64,000 bases of DNA from Pelomonas caseinilytica (GTDB lineage Bacteria; Pseudomonadota; Gammaproteobacteria; Burkholderiales; Burkholderiaceae_C). The notes below the pieces were generated by a model. The model saw only the letters and a list, made by a program, of their open reading frames with translations. It was not told the origin of the DNA and did not search any database. Position 1 is the stretch's first letter; every line of letters starts with the position of its first letter. The position numbers and the translations under genes are program-made. The stretch lies in assembly GCF_021353235.1 (NCBI RefSeq), contig NZ_JAJTWT010000001.1:62001-126000 (forward strand), given 5' to 3'. This document shows, in pieces, positions 55,802 to 64,000 of this stretch.

Positions 55802-57871
55802 TCAGGCCAGGCCAAGCGCGCCGAGGATGAGGTCGATGAGCTTGATGCCGATGAAGGGCACGACGACGCCGCCCAGGCCGTAGACGAGGAGGTTGCGGCG
55901 CAGCAGGGCCGCGGCGCCGATGGCGCGGTAGCGCACGCCCTTGAGCGCCAGCGGGATCAGCACGACGATGATCAGCGCGTTGAAGACGACGGCGGACAGG
56001 ATGGCCGAGTTCGGGCTCTGCAGCCGCATCACGTTCAGCGCGGCCAGCTGCGGGTAGGTCGACACGAAGGCCGCCGGCAGCACGGCGAAGTACTTGGCCA
56101 GGTCGTTGGCGATGGAGAAGGTCGTCAACGAACCGCGCGTCATCAGCATCTGCTTGCCAGTCTCCACGACCTCGATGAGCTTGGTCGGATTGCTGTCGAG
56201 GTCAACCATGTTGCCGGCCTCCTTGGCGGCCTGGGTGCCGGTGTTCATCGCCACGGCCACGTCGGCCTGGGCGAGCGCCGGCGCGTCGTTGGTGCCGTCG
56301 CCCGTCATGGCCACGAGGCGGCCCTGGGCCTGGTGCTCGCGGATCAGCGTCAGCTTGGCCTCGGGCGTGGCCTCGGCGAGGAAGTCATCCACACCGGCCT
56401 CGGCGGCGATGGCCGCCGCCGTGAGGCGGTTGTCGCCGGTGACCATCACCGTCTTGATGCCCATGCGGCGCAGTTGCGCGAAGCGCTCCTTGATGCCCGG
56501 CTTGACGATGTCCTTCAGCTCGACGACGCCCAGCACCTGCACGCCGTCGGCCACCACCAGGGGCGTGCTGCCGCGGCGCGCGGCCTCGTCCACCGCCGCC
56601 TGCACGCTGGCCGGCCAGCGTCCGCCCAGGGCTTCCACGTGGCTGCGCACGGCGCTGCCGGCCCCCTTGCGGATCAGGCGGCTGCCCAGGTCCACCCCGC
56701 TCATGCGCGTCTGCGCCGTGAAGGGCACGAACACGCCCTGCTCTGCCGGCGCGGCCTTGCTGCCGAACTTGCGGTCGGCCAGCGCCACGATGCTGCGGCC
56801 CTCGGGCGTTTCGTCGGCCAGCGATGCCAGGCGAGCCGCGTCGGCCAGTTGGGCCTCGCTGGTGCCGTCCACGGGCCAGAAGGCGTCGGCCTGGCGGTTG
56901 CCGAGGGTGATGGTGCCGGTCTTGTCGAGCAGCAGCACGTCCACGTCGCCGGCGGCCTCCACGGCGCGGCCCGAGGTCGCGATGACGTTGGCCTGCAGCA
57001 TGCGGCTCATGCCGGCCACGCCCACGGCCGACAGCAGGCCCGCGATGGTCGTCGGGATCAGGCACACCAGGAGGGCGACGAGCACCACGATGCCCACGGG
57101 TCGGCCGGAGCCCGCCACCGCCACGCTGAACTGCGAGAACGGCAGCAGCGTGGCACAGACGCCGAGGAAAACCAGCGTCAGCGCGACGAGCAGGATGGTC
57201 AGCGCGATCTCGTTGGGCGTGCGCTTGCGCTGGGCGCCCTCGACCATGGCGATCATGCGGTCGACGAAGGTCTCGCCCGGGTTGACGGCGACACGGGCGA
57301 CGACCCAGTCCGACAGCACGCGGGTGCCGCCGGTCAACGCGGAGAAGTCGCCACCGCTCTCGCGGATGACGGGTGCGGACTCGCCGGTGATGGCGCTCTC
57401 GTCCACGGACGCCACGCCCTCGACGACCTCGGCATCGGCCGGCACGACGTCGTGGGCCTCGATGAAAACGACCTCGCCCTTGCGCAGGGTGCTGGCCTCG
57501 CGCGGATGCCACTTGAGCCCCTCGCGGCCCATGCCGGGCTTCCAGGCATCGACGACCTTGGCCCAGGTCTCCTTCTTGAGGCCGCGCAGCGAAGCGGCCT
57601 GGGCCTTGCTCCGGCCCTCGGCCAGGGCCTCGGCGAAGTTGGCGAACAGCACGGTGAACCACAGCCACACGGTGACGGCGATGACGAAGCCGTCGGGCCG
57701 CGCCACCGACAGCGCCGTGGTCAACAGGCTGCCGAGGTAGACGACGAACATCACCGGGTTGCGCAGCTGGGTGCGCGGGTCCAGCTTGCGGAAGGCGTCG
57801 ACCAGGGCCGAGCGGGTCAGCGCCGGGTCGAACAGCGAGAAGCCCTTGCGGGACAAGGATTCGCGACTCAT
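55802..57871 (-). CDS. kdpB: Potassium-transporting ATPase KdpB subunit (P-type ATPase)
   Basis: This 689-residue catalytic subunit of the high-affinity Kdp pump has the phosphorylation motif [11 protein letters not shown] (Asp near 315), the phosphatase motif TGES in [11 protein letters not shown], and the hinge [21 protein letters not shown]. Seven membrane helices are distributed as in class-I P-type ATPases, including [21 protein letters not shown]. Length matches E. coli KdpB (682). The ATG overlaps the kdpA stop (ATGA). Confidence 0.98.
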   Translation of the reverse strand: MSRESLSRKGFSLFDPALTRSALVDAFRKLDPRTQLRNPVMFVVYLGSLLTTALSVARPDGFVIAVTVWLWFTVLFANFAEALAEGRSKAQAASLRGLKKETWAKVVDAWKPGMGREGLKWHPREASTLRKGEVVFIEAHDVVPADAEVVEGVASVDESAITGESAPVIRESGGDFSALTGGTRVLSDWVVARVAVNPGETFVDRMIAMVEGAQRKRTPNEIALTILLVALTLVFLGVCATLLPFSQFSVAVAGSGRPVGIVVLVALLVCLIPTTIAGLLSAVGVAGMSRMLQANVIATSGRAVEAAGDVDVLLLDKTGTITLGNRQADAFWPVDGTSEAQLADAARLASLADETPEGRSIVALADRKFGSKAAPAEQGVFVPFTAQTRMSGVDLGSRLIRKGAGSAVRSHVEALGGRWPASVQAAVDEAARRGSTPLVVADGVQVLGVVELKDIVKPGIKERFAQLRRMGIKTVMVTGDNRLTAAAIAAEAGVDDFLAEATPEAKLTLIREHQAQGRLVAMTGDGTNDAPALAQADVAVAMNTGTQAAKEAGNMVDLDSNPTKLIEVVETGKQMLMTRGSLTTFSIANDLAKYFAVLPAAFVSTYPQLAALNVMRLQSPNSAILSAVVFNALIIVVLIPLALKGVRYRAIGAAALLRRNLLVYGLGGVVVPFIGIKLIDLILGALGLA

Positions 57872-59670
57872 GCCGCCCCCCACAGGATCAGGTGCTCGAC
57901 GACAGGCCCCAGGGCCAGCGCCGGCACATAGTTCAGAAGGCCGACCAGCAGCACCACGCCGATCAGCAACACGACGAAGAGCGGGCCATGCGTGGGCAGC
58001 GTGCCCTCCCCCGGCGCCAGGCGCTTCTTGGCGGCCAGAGACCCGGCCATGGCCAGCACCGGCACGATGACGCCGAAGCGGCCGATCCACATGACCAGGG
58101 CCAGCAGCAGGTTGTAGAAGGGCGTGTTGGCCGACAGGCCGGCGAAGGCGCTGCCGTTGTTGTTGCCGGCCGAGGACAGCGCGTACAGCACCTCGCTGAA
58201 GCCATGCGCGCCGGGCGCGGCGATGCCCGCCCTGCCCGGCTCCACGGCGACGGCGATGGCCGTGCCCACGAGCACCGCCAGCGGCGTCAGCAGGATGGCC
58301 AGCGACGCCATCTTCATCTCGTGGGCCTCGATCTTCTTGCCCAGGTATTCCGGCGTGCGGCCGATCATCAGGCCGGCGACGAAGACGGCGAGGACGGCGA
58401 ACACCAGCATGCCGTACAGGCCCGCGCCGACGCCGCCGAAGACCACCTCGCCCAGCTGGATCATGACCAGGGGCACGGCGCCGCCCAAAGGCGTGAAGCT
58501 GTCGTGCATCGCGTTGACCGCACCGCAGCTGGCCGAGGTCGTGATGACGGCGAACAGGCTGGACGCGTTGATGCCGAAGCGAGCCTCCTTGCCCTCCATG
58601 TTGCCGCCCGGCTGGGTGGCGCTCGCCTGGTCGTCCACGCCCAGGGCGGCCAGGCGCGGGTTGCCCGCCTGCTCGGCCGCCGTGGCCACGGCGACGGCGA
58701 CGGCGAACATCGCCGTCATCGCCCCCAGCAGCGCCCAGCCCTGGCGCATGTCGCCCACCTGCCGCCCCATGACGAAGCACAGCGCCGCCGGGATCAGGAA
58801 GATGGACAGCATCTGCAGCGCGTTGGTCGCCGCGGTCGGGTTCTCGAAGGGGTGGGCCGAGTTCGCGTTGAAGAAGCCGCCGCCGTTGGTGCCCAGCATC
58901 TTGATGGCGAGCTGGGAGGCGACCGGGCCCAGGGCGATGCTCTGGCTCTGGCCGCTCCTGTCCTCCACGACGGGCTGGCCGTCCGCGCCCTTGACGGGCT
59001 GGCCCTCCGCGTCCACCTTGGGCTCCTGCCAGCTCTGGGCCTCGACCGTGGTCACGTCCTGGTAGGGCTTGAACGTCTGCACGACACCCATGCCCGCAAG
59101 GACCAGGGCGAACACGAAGGACAGCGGCAGCAGCACCCACAGCGTGGCGCGGACCAAGTCCGCCCACACGTTGCCGATGGCCTGCCCCGAGTGGCGCGCG
59201 AAGCCGCGCAGCAGCGCGACGACGACGGCGATGCCGGTGGCAGCGGACAGGAAGTTCTGCACCGTCAACGCGAGCATCTGGGTCAGATAGCTCATGGTCG
59301 TCTCGCCGCCGTAGCCCTGCCAGTTCGTGTTGGTCACGAAGCTCACCGCCGTGTTGAAGGCGGAATCCGGCGCGACCGGCCCCAGGCCCTGCGGGTTCAG
59401 CGGCAGCCACTGCTGCAGGCGCTGCAGCGCATACACGGCCAGCACGCCCAGCGCATTGAAGACCAGCAGGCCCAGCGCATAACGCAGCCACCCCTGCTCG
59501 GCATCGGCATCGGCATCGACGCCGGCCCGCTTCAGCAGCCCCCGCTCGACACGACGCAGCCATCGAACACGGCCATCCATGACCGCGTGCATCCACCGCG
59601 CCAGCGGCCATGCCAGCGCCAGCAGGACGACGAGGAAGGCGACCAGTTGAATCCAGGCCGAGGCATTCAC
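57868..59670 (-). CDS. kdpA: Potassium-transporting ATPase KdpA subunit
   Basis: This 600-residue ion-channel-like subunit has 10 hydrophobic helices and four selectivity-filter-like loops, for example [48 protein letters not shown] and [11 protein letters not shown], which are hallmarks of KdpA. The start is GTG overlapping the kdpF stop, followed by [16 protein letters not shown]. The downstream end overlaps kdpB. All four loops are present, so the subunit looks functional. Confidence 0.98.
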   Translation of the reverse strand: MNASAWIQLVAFLVVLLALAWPLARWMHAVMDGRVRWLRRVERGLLKRAGVDADADAEQGWLRYALGLLVFNALGVLAVYALQRLQQWLPLNPQGLGPVAPDSAFNTAVSFVTNTNWQGYGGETTMSYLTQMLALTVQNFLSAATGIAVVVALLRGFARHSGQAIGNVWADLVRATLWVLLPLSFVFALVLAGMGVVQTFKPYQDVTTVEAQSWQEPKVDAEGQPVKGADGQPVVEDRSGQSQSIALGPVASQLAIKMLGTNGGGFFNANSAHPFENPTAATNALQMLSIFLIPAALCFVMGRQVGDMRQGWALLGAMTAMFAVAVAVATAAEQAGNPRLAALGVDDQASATQPGGNMEGKEARFGINASSLFAVITTSASCGAVNAMHDSFTPLGGAVPLVMIQLGEVVFGGVGAGLYGMLVFAVLAVFVAGLMIGRTPEYLGKKIEAHEMKMASLAILLTPLAVLVGTAIAVAVEPGRAGIAAPGAHGFSEVLYALSSAGNNNGSAFAGLSANTPFYNLLLALVMWIGRFGVIVPVLAMAGSLAAKKRLAPGEGTLPTHGPLFVVLLIGVVLLVGLLNYVPALALGPVVEHLILWGAA

Positions 59671-59759
59671 GTCAGGTCCTCCGGGAACAGCAGGGCCCAG
59701 AACAGGTAGGCCACGAGCACCCCCACCAGTCCGGCCGACACCCAATCAAAAGCACTCAT
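59667..59759 (-). CDS. kdpF: KdpF small stabilising subunit
   Basis: This 30-residue single-helix membrane peptide ([20 protein letters not shown], then [10 protein letters not shown]) has the length and ending (FPEDL) of KdpF, which stabilises the KdpABC complex in the membrane. It overlaps kdpA downstream (stop within GTG) and the leader ORF upstream (ATGA). It is easily missed because of its size. Confidence 0.93.
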   Translation of the reverse strand: MSAFDWVSAGLVGVLVAYLFWALLFPEDLT

Positions 59760-59863
59760 GCGCGGCCTCCACTGCGTTGACCGCGAAGCCGCTCGCAGCC
59801 CCAGGCCGCCAGCGCCGTCACGAGAACCAGGGCAGCGCCCAGGCCCGGAAACACGATGTCCAT
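59756..59863 (-). CDS. Small leader membrane ORF at the head of the kdp operon
   Basis: This 35-codon ORF starts at ATG 59863 with a strong AAGGAGG ribosome site 5 bases upstream. It encodes MDIVFPGLGAALVLVTALAA followed by [15 protein letters not shown], a single hydrophobic helix with a basic tail. Its stop overlaps the kdpF ATG (ATGA), so translation is probably coupled. The ribosome site is the best in the operon, which argues for real translation. No family name is offered. It may be an extra Kdp-associated peptide or a translational leader. Confidence 0.68.
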   Translation of the reverse strand: MDIVFPGLGAALVLVTALAAWGCERLRGQRSGGRA

Positions 59864-59930
59864 GACACCTCCTTCGATGGGAGGCATTCTTGAAAACCGG
59901 GCGTCAAAACGCCGACAAGATTCGCGCCGC

Positions 59931-59950
59931 CCTTATCAAGAACGCATCAA
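59931..59950 (-). promoter_or_regulatory. KdpE-like direct-repeat box upstream of the kdp operon
   Basis: Read on the minus strand the site is TTGATGCGTTCTTGATAAGG. Half sites TTGATG and TTGATA are exactly 11 bases apart. It lies 67 bases upstream of the leader ORF start, where a KdpE operator would be expected, and matches the kup box at 17 of 20 positions. No convincing -35/-10 pair could be fixed by eye. Confidence 0.6.
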
Positions 59951-60114
59951 GGCCCGACGCGCCATCCCGCGCACGGGCCGCGCGCCTGCCTCGCCGGAAC
60001 CCTGGGGGCATGGGCTGCGCCGTGAACGGCGTGCGGCGGGCTCAGGACGCAACCCACCATGCCGGCAGGCGGCTCGGTCTTCCCTGGGGCACAAAGCCCG
60101 TTGCTCAACGATGA

Positions 60115-61030
60115 GCGCCTTGGCCGGACCGCCTCCGCCGCAACTCGAACGGTTGTTGGAACTTGGAGTCCGCGTTCGCAGGGAAGCCGCTCTTGGACCT
60201 GGAGCACCTGCCCACGAACATGGAGCTCTGGGGATCGGGCATGCTGCCCGACTTCTGGCGCTACCAAGTCGAGTCGAAGATTCGCGACTTTGACCTCGGT
60301 GCCGCAGGTATATCTCACGAGAACATCGCCTGCTGGCTGATGGTCGAGGTTCTTCGGCTCGGCTACCCAGGCAGCAACCAGTGCGCTCTTAAGACGGACC
60401 GCGCCATCAGCGGCGAGTTCGGGAACGGTCGCAGCCGCAAAGGGTACGCCGACCGACTCGGCAAGAAGTATTACTGGACACTGCTTCATCGACTGCTGGG
60501 CGTGCTGGCCGACAACGTGCAGCCTAAGCCTTCCTACTCGGGTCGCAAGGCCGGCCCGGCACACTTGTGGTCTGTCGATGTCCGCAAGGCCGACTTGACC
60601 GATGTCCGGGACATCACCCCGCCGCGAGACTATCCCGACGAGGTCATCCAAGGGCCAAGGTACGCCTTCCCTGACAGGACGGGCGACGTCAAACAGTGGG
60701 TGCGGACCGACGACTTCACGCCACATGGCGACTGCATCGTTCGTACCTCGAACGACGGCGCAGAGTGGGTGGCGCTGTCGCTGAGCGCCAGGGATAGCGA
60801 CGAGCCACCAGGGGAAGCGACGCAATGGCCTGTTCGTCCGACGCGACGCGCTGAACGGCTATCTGGAAGCGACCCAGCGCACATTGGTCTACCGCCGATT
60901 CGCCAATCGCGGGTTGTTCTCGCAGGGCGGTCGTGATGGCTCCCAGATTGACCTCTTCACTTGGATGACCTATTTGCCATCAGGCTTGCCTCAGGTGCTG
61001 AGCGAGACAAAGCGTCCGTTCAACTGTTGA
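60115..61030 (+). pseudogene. Remnant of the C-terminal part of a large protein, frameshifted
   Basis: The recognisable coding stretch starts without a plausible initiator (stop at 60112-60114). It reads LLDLEHLPTNMELWGSGMLP, DFWRYQVESKIRDF, GNGRSRKGYADRLGKKYYW, LWSVDVRKADLTD and WVRTDDFTPHGDCIVRTSN. At a GGGG run (60811-60814) the frame is lost. With GGG it continues as PPGKRRNGLFVRRDAL, TLVYRRFANRGLFSQGG and LFTWMTYLPSG, to a stop at 61030. The pattern resembles the C-terminal regions of very large multidomain proteins, possibly NTPases; I could not name the family. The missing N-terminus and the shift indicate decay, probably of horizontally acquired DNA. Confidence 0.7.
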
Positions 61031-61414
61031 TCGCGCCGTTCCGGCCGGGAGTCGGACGGCTGCAATGGGTCGGCACCGCAAGTTCAGGTCGGAGAGAAGC
61101 AGTCCTCGGAGCGGCACTGAGGGCTTGCTTGAGTCCAACGACCGCTGCACCTCGTACTGCTGACCTTCCGTGCTGTTCGCGGTCGCCGGGCCAAGCGACC
61201 GCTTGATGCCAGTCCGCGTGAGTTCGGCCTTTACGCCCGAGTGACCGACAACGCTGCAAAGCCGTCCTCCCGAGCCAGGCGTTCCGGGCTGGAGGTCCGG
61301 CGGAGGCCTGAGCACCACGGCGGCTGCTGAGCAGGCCGCATTGGCTCCCGTCCGCCGCTTCAGCCCCGGCTCTCAGGCCGGCCATCTCCGCCGGCGCCGA
61401 GTCCCCGCAAGCGC
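61031..61414. other. Intergenic stretch without recognisable gene
   Basis: These 384 bases follow the remnant gene and precede the stop of the secreted protein. No frame gives a convincing protein, and no RNA gene, insertion-sequence end or clear hairpin was seen. Base use is less GC-skewed by codon position than in neighbouring genes, consistent with decayed DNA. Confidence 0.55.
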
Positions 61415-62506
61415 TTACTGGCTGAACGCCACACCGTTGAAGCTCGCGATGCCGATGGCAGGCGTGCTGGCGGTCGGCGTGAGGTCGCCGTAGGCGTCGA
61501 TCGCGTAGGCCGCGATGTGGGCGCCATCCGCGGCGGTGTAGATCACCGCGAGCCACTTGCCGTCGGGGGAGATGGTGAGGTCGGTGGGCGCACCGGGCAG
61601 CGGTACCGACTTGTAGAAGCTGCCACCCACGCCGTCGCTGAAGAAGATCGAGATCGCCTTGGCCGGTGTGTTGCCGGAGTACCAGAGGTTGCCCGGGCCC
61701 TTGACGAGCCAGCACGGGGCGTTGCCGTTGGGGAAGGCGGGCGTCGGGCCGGCGATGGGGTAGACCATGCGGTCGCTGTTCACCAGGGCCAGGCTGTTGG
61801 GGCTGTGGGCGGGATTGAAGCCCAGCATGTCGCCCCAGAAGGCGGCGCCCAGCGGCGTGTCGTTGGCACCGGCGGGCAGGGCGACCACGGTGCCGGTACC
61901 GGCAAGGGCCCCGTGCTTGTTCAACGGCAGCTGCATGATCGAGCCCGACTTCATCGTCACGGCCGCCCAGCTGCGCCCGGCCACGACCTGCGCCGCCGAC
62001 GCGTTGGGGAGCGACACCGCCGCGCCATCCAGCTTGCCCGACGGCCAGTCGTGAGCCTCGACGCAGTTGGCGCCAGCGACAAGAAGGTGGTCATGCTTCA
62101 GTGCGACGGAGACCGGCTTGGTGCAGCCTGATGCAAGGCCGATGCTGCGGCCGACGTAGACGAAGTCGCCCAGGCGCACCAGTTGGGTCACCGTGTTCGA
62201 CCCGTAGTTGGCAACCGCCCCGACCCCGTCGTGGAACTGCACCAGGCCGGCATTGCCGCCGGCACCACCAGCGCCGCCGGTGGCGAGTGAGGTCACGTAT
62301 TGCAGCGAGGGCGCAGCGCCGGTGTCCAGCCGGAAGACGACGATGTTGTTGGAGGTCGCGTTGTTGGTGCTCGTCACCAGCAAGGTGGCGCGGCCCAGGC
62401 CGTGATCGCGGTCGTCGTGCGCGGCGGCGAGGGAAGGGCCGGTGGCGAGTGCGGTGGCGAACAACGCGCCGACGACGGTGGAGACGAAAGACTTCTGCAT
62501 GTCCAT
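61415..62506 (-). CDS. Secreted beta-propeller-like protein
   Basis: This 363-residue exported protein has a signal peptide (MQKSFVSTVVGALFATALA, cleavage near LAA-AHD). The mature part is a series of beta-rich repeats with short motifs such as GRATLLVTSTNNATSNNIVV, LVQFHDGVGAVANYGSNTV, VSVALKHDHLLVAGANCVEA and LTISPDGKWLAVIYTA. These resemble the lactonase/YncE-like seven-bladed propellers. No catalytic residues could be identified, so the role is open. The start has two nearby ATGs (62506, 62500). The sigma/anti-sigma pair upstream on the same strand is separated by about 320 bases with a hairpin. Confidence 0.75.
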   Translation of the reverse strand: MDMQKSFVSTVVGALFATALATGPSLAAAHDDRDHGLGRATLLVTSTNNATSNNIVVFRLDTGAAPSLQYVTSLATGGAGGAGGNAGLVQFHDGVGAVANYGSNTVTQLVRLGDFVYVGRSIGLASGCTKPVSVALKHDHLLVAGANCVEAHDWPSGKLDGAAVSLPNASAAQVVAGRSWAAVTMKSGSIMQLPLNKHGALAGTGTVVALPAGANDTPLGAAFWGDMLGFNPAHSPNSLALVNSDRMVYPIAGPTPAFPNGNAPCWLVKGPGNLWYSGNTPAKAISIFFSDGVGGSFYKSVPLPGAPTDLTISPDGKWLAVIYTAADGAHIAAYAIDAYGDLTPTASTPAIGIASFNGVAFSQ

Positions 62507-62779
62507 GAGAGTTCCTCGGTGAGCAATGGGCCAGGCCCGGTGGATGCGCGCGCTTTCGAGTCCTGTGGCCGAAGGCGCTGGGCTTGGTCTGCCGACGGGC
62601 CTGGTCCTTACGAGGCGCGTCGCCCCCTGAACCGGTGACGCACGTCGATGTAAGGCGCCAGCACCTCTGGCGACCACGTGGGCGCCCGTTGGGACGAGCT
62701 CGCAGGCGCGGGGCTTCCGCGCGGCCCGCGCAGGCCGCAGGTCCGGCCGCTACGGCCGCCTGCGCCTTTGCATGCCCCA

Positions 62780-62826
62780 GGGCCTGTTCCCACGACGGCA
62801 GGGGTCGCCGTCGTGTGAACAGGCCC
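62780..62826. terminator. Long 20-bp hairpin at the end of the sigma/anti-sigma operon
   Basis: Arms 62780-62799 and 62807-62826 are inverted copies with one mismatch around a 7-base AGGGGTC loop. The inner end touches the stop codon of the zinc-finger gene. No U tract follows on either strand, so it may terminate transcription by Rho-assisted means, protect mRNA ends, or be a small palindromic repeat. Confidence 0.6.
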
Positions 62827-63041
62827 TAGTCGGGGAAGGCCTCGTCATCTGCGGTCTCGCTGTGCTTGCGCCAGGCTCGTGTCGCGCGGCGCATGAGGTT
62901 CAGCTGAGAAACGAAGCGCTGGCAGGCGAAGCAGATCTTCACGTGGACTTGCAGCGCCAGGCGCTCCGCGGTCGGCAGTTCGTGGTCTTCGTCTTCGAGC
63001 AGCAGGCGCGCGGCCTCGCGACAGGTCAGGGTGTTCTTCAT
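62826..63041 (-). CDS. Small zinc-finger anti-sigma factor-like protein
   Basis: This 71-residue protein has the anti-sigma zinc-finger pattern: LTCREAARLLLEDEDHELPT, then HVKICFACQRFVSQL with a His-x3-Cys-x2-Cys arrangement. It has no membrane helix, unlike many anti-sigma factors, so it would be a soluble, possibly redox-sensitive regulator. The ATG overlaps the sigma factor stop (ATGA), the usual pairing for ECF sigma and its inhibitor. Short length and acidic tail are consistent with the small zf-HC2 proteins. Confidence 0.85.
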   Translation of the reverse strand: MKNTLTCREAARLLLEDEDHELPTAERLALQVHVKICFACQRFVSQLNLMRRATRAWRKHSETADDEAFPD

Positions 63042-63604
63042 GAGGCGGCTGCCTCCGCCTTGTCGAACCAGCGCAGCTGCAGGCAATCCCGCAGCCTCAG
63101 GCGCGCACGATGCAGCAGCACCCACAGGTTGGCCGACGTGATGGCCAGCTCGCGGCAGATCTCATCGGACTCCAGTTCCAGCCACTCGCGCATCATGAAG
63201 ACGCGGGCCTGCGTGGGCGGCAAGTGCTCGCAGCAGAGCTGCAGCACCTCGAAGAACTGCTTCTGGCAACAGGCGGCGTCGGGGTCGCCCCAGTCGCGCG
63301 GCGCCTCGCGCCAGTGGCCATCGGCTTGAAACAGGTCGTCGAAGAGGTCTTCGCCGTCCTCGCCGACGAGCACGGTCGCCTCGCGGGTGTTGCGACGCAG
63401 CTGGTCCACGAGCTTGTGCTTCAGGATGCCGATGAGCCAGGTCTTGAGCTGGGACTGGCCGCTGAAGGACTGCGGGCGCTCCAGCGCGGCGAGCAGGCAT
63501 TCGGACACGGCGTCCTCGGCCCATGCATCGTTCCTCAACTGAGCCCGCGCAAACCTCATCAAGTGGGGGCGCAAGCCTTCGACCTGGCGCGCAAAGTCGG
63601 TCAT
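63038..63604 (-). CDS. ECF-type RNA polymerase sigma factor
   Basis: This 188-residue sigma-70-family factor lacks regions 1 and 3. Region 2 is seen in RPHLMRFARAQLRNDAWAED and LKTWLIGILKHKLVDQLRR, and region 4 in LPPTQARVFMMREWLELESD, ICRELAITSANLWVLLHRAR. It is typical of group IV (ECF) sigma factors. The downstream overlapping zinc-finger gene is its likely anti-sigma partner. Targets are unknown; no promoter match was tested. Confidence 0.94.
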   Translation of the reverse strand: MTDFARQVEGLRPHLMRFARAQLRNDAWAEDAVSECLLAALERPQSFSGQSQLKTWLIGILKHKLVDQLRRNTREATVLVGEDGEDLFDDLFQADGHWREAPRDWGDPDAACCQKQFFEVLQLCCEHLPPTQARVFMMREWLELESDEICRELAITSANLWVLLHRARLRLRDCLQLRWFDKAEAAAS

Positions 63605-63703
63605 GGTGTCCCATGGCAGTCGCGATGGCCCAGTTTACAAAGCGCCAGCTTGCCGGCAGCTTGCCCAGCGATCAAGCAGCAGCCGATGGCTGGCTCCAGG
63701 GGG

Positions 63704-64000
63704 TCACCCCGGCAGGCCCTCGTCCCAGCCGTGGTTCACCAGTGAGTCGATGACGGCCTGCTGGGCCGCACTGGTGGGCCGCTCGGCCTGGGTCAGCACG
63801 CTGACCTCCCGCACGATGGGCACGTCCGACATGGTCACATACGCCAGCCGGGCGGCCCGGGCGATGGAGATGGGCATGAAGGCCACGCCGAAATTGGCGC
63901 GCACCAGGGCCTGTATCCAGTCCTCGCGGGAGGACTGCTGCACCACCTCCAGCCGCACGCCGCGGTCGCGCAGCAGCCGCTCGATGTAGGTCGAGAACTC
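63704..64000 (-). CDS. LysR-type transcriptional regulator, 3' end only
   Basis: The 98 residues present are the C-terminal part of the effector-binding domain (RGVRLEVVQQSSREDWIQAL, VRANFGVAFMPISIARAARL, VPIVREVSVLTQAERPTSA), ending in an in-frame stop. The frame is open to the right edge, so the DNA-binding domain lies outside the window. The gene is on the minus strand and ends 99 bases from the sigma factor start. Its effector and targets cannot be deduced. Confidence 0.85.
   Translation of the reverse strand, partial: EFSTYIERLLRDRGVRLEVVQQSSREDWIQALVRANFGVAFMPISIARAARLAYVTMSDVPIVREVSVLTQAERPTSAAQQAVIDSLVNHGWDEGLPG

Noticed and set aside
1-64000. tRNA, rRNA, riboswitch or replication origin
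   Set aside because: I looked for cloverleaf-like and known conserved leader patterns and saw none I could support by eye; a tRNAscan/Infernal run would be decisive.

Overview
This is a very GC-rich bacterial chromosome segment. Several things point to a betaproteobacterium of the order Burkholderiales, probably the Rubrivivax/Roseateles/Leptothrix part of it: a pyruvate dehydrogenase cluster whose E3 carries its own lipoyl domain, a LapD/LapG pair, an E. coli-like selenocysteine formate dehydrogenase, the KdpFABC-DE operon, and many dispersed palindromic intergenic repeats. The genus is inferred from gene content and style, not from a marker gene. Most of the window is housekeeping and signalling DNA. 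Clear signs of mobility or decay are one intact IS5-family element, a broken hybrid kinase and a decayed remnant of a large foreign-looking gene.

Layout. 1-5.5 kb (minus): formate dehydrogenase operon fdnG (with an in-frame UGA selenocysteine codon and SECIS hairpin), fdxH, fdnI and fdhE, the last running off the left edge. 5.6-10.2 kb: Mrp/ApbC iron-sulfur carrier, a DUF3034 envelope protein and a TonB-dependent receptor. 10.2-12.0 kb: a convergent intergenic region holding two inverted copies of a repeat of about 190 bp, with a complete 1,181-bp IS5-family insertion between them. 12.0-14.8 kb: LapD-like c-di-GMP receptor and LapG-like periplasmic protease. 14.9-20.6 kb: an HDOD protein, small membrane proteins, a Tat-exported epimerase-like protein coupled to a nucleotide-transporter-like protein, and a proline-rich lipoprotein. 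20.6-30.3 kb: pyruvate dehydrogenase E1-E2-E3 (aceE, aceF, lpdA) diverging from a PAS histidine kinase/FixJ-type regulator pair, closed by a strong terminator. 30.4-36.4 kb: folD, a RelE/Phd-type toxin-antitoxin pair, prlC, an amidohydrolase and a DUF1697 protein. 36.3-45.4 kb (minus): SulP transporter, then a tightly overlapping run (M16 peptidase, VOC protein, Cys-cluster protein, membrane protein, GST, patatin, DUF2252). 45.5-49.6 kb: an RsbRST partner-switching module with a fused kinase/phosphatase and a broken hybrid histidine kinase, beside a divergent single-domain response regulator. 49.7-59.9 kb (minus): a potassium-uptake block with a small leader ORF, kdpF, kdpA, kdpB, kdpC, kdpD, kdpE and kup. 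60.1-61.4 kb: remnant of a large gene and uninterpretable DNA. 61.4-64 kb (minus): a secreted beta-propeller-like protein, a zinc-finger anti-sigma protein with its ECF sigma factor, and the 3' end of a LysR regulator.

How the parts work together. Formate oxidation feeds the quinone pool through FdnGHI, with FdhE helping assembly. AceE/AceF/Lpd supply acetyl-CoA and sit next to a two-component system that may sense carbon or respiratory state. LapD/LapG is the c-di-GMP switch that controls proteolytic release of a surface adhesin; the adhesin itself is not in the window. The Rsb module is a serine/threonine partner switch acting on an output not visible here. KdpDE should control kdpFABC, and a matching direct-repeat motif upstream of both kup and the kdp leader suggests that kup is in the same regulon.

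Novelty candidates. The strongest are the dispersed palindrome family (three copies, one inside the kdp operon), the inverted-repeat pair around the IS5 element, the shared KdpE-like box, the kdp leader ORF, and the remnant of a large protein at 60.1-61.0 kb. Three apparent single-base losses of frame or stop (about 47.68, 49.27 and 60.81 kb) could be real decay or residual sequencing errors.
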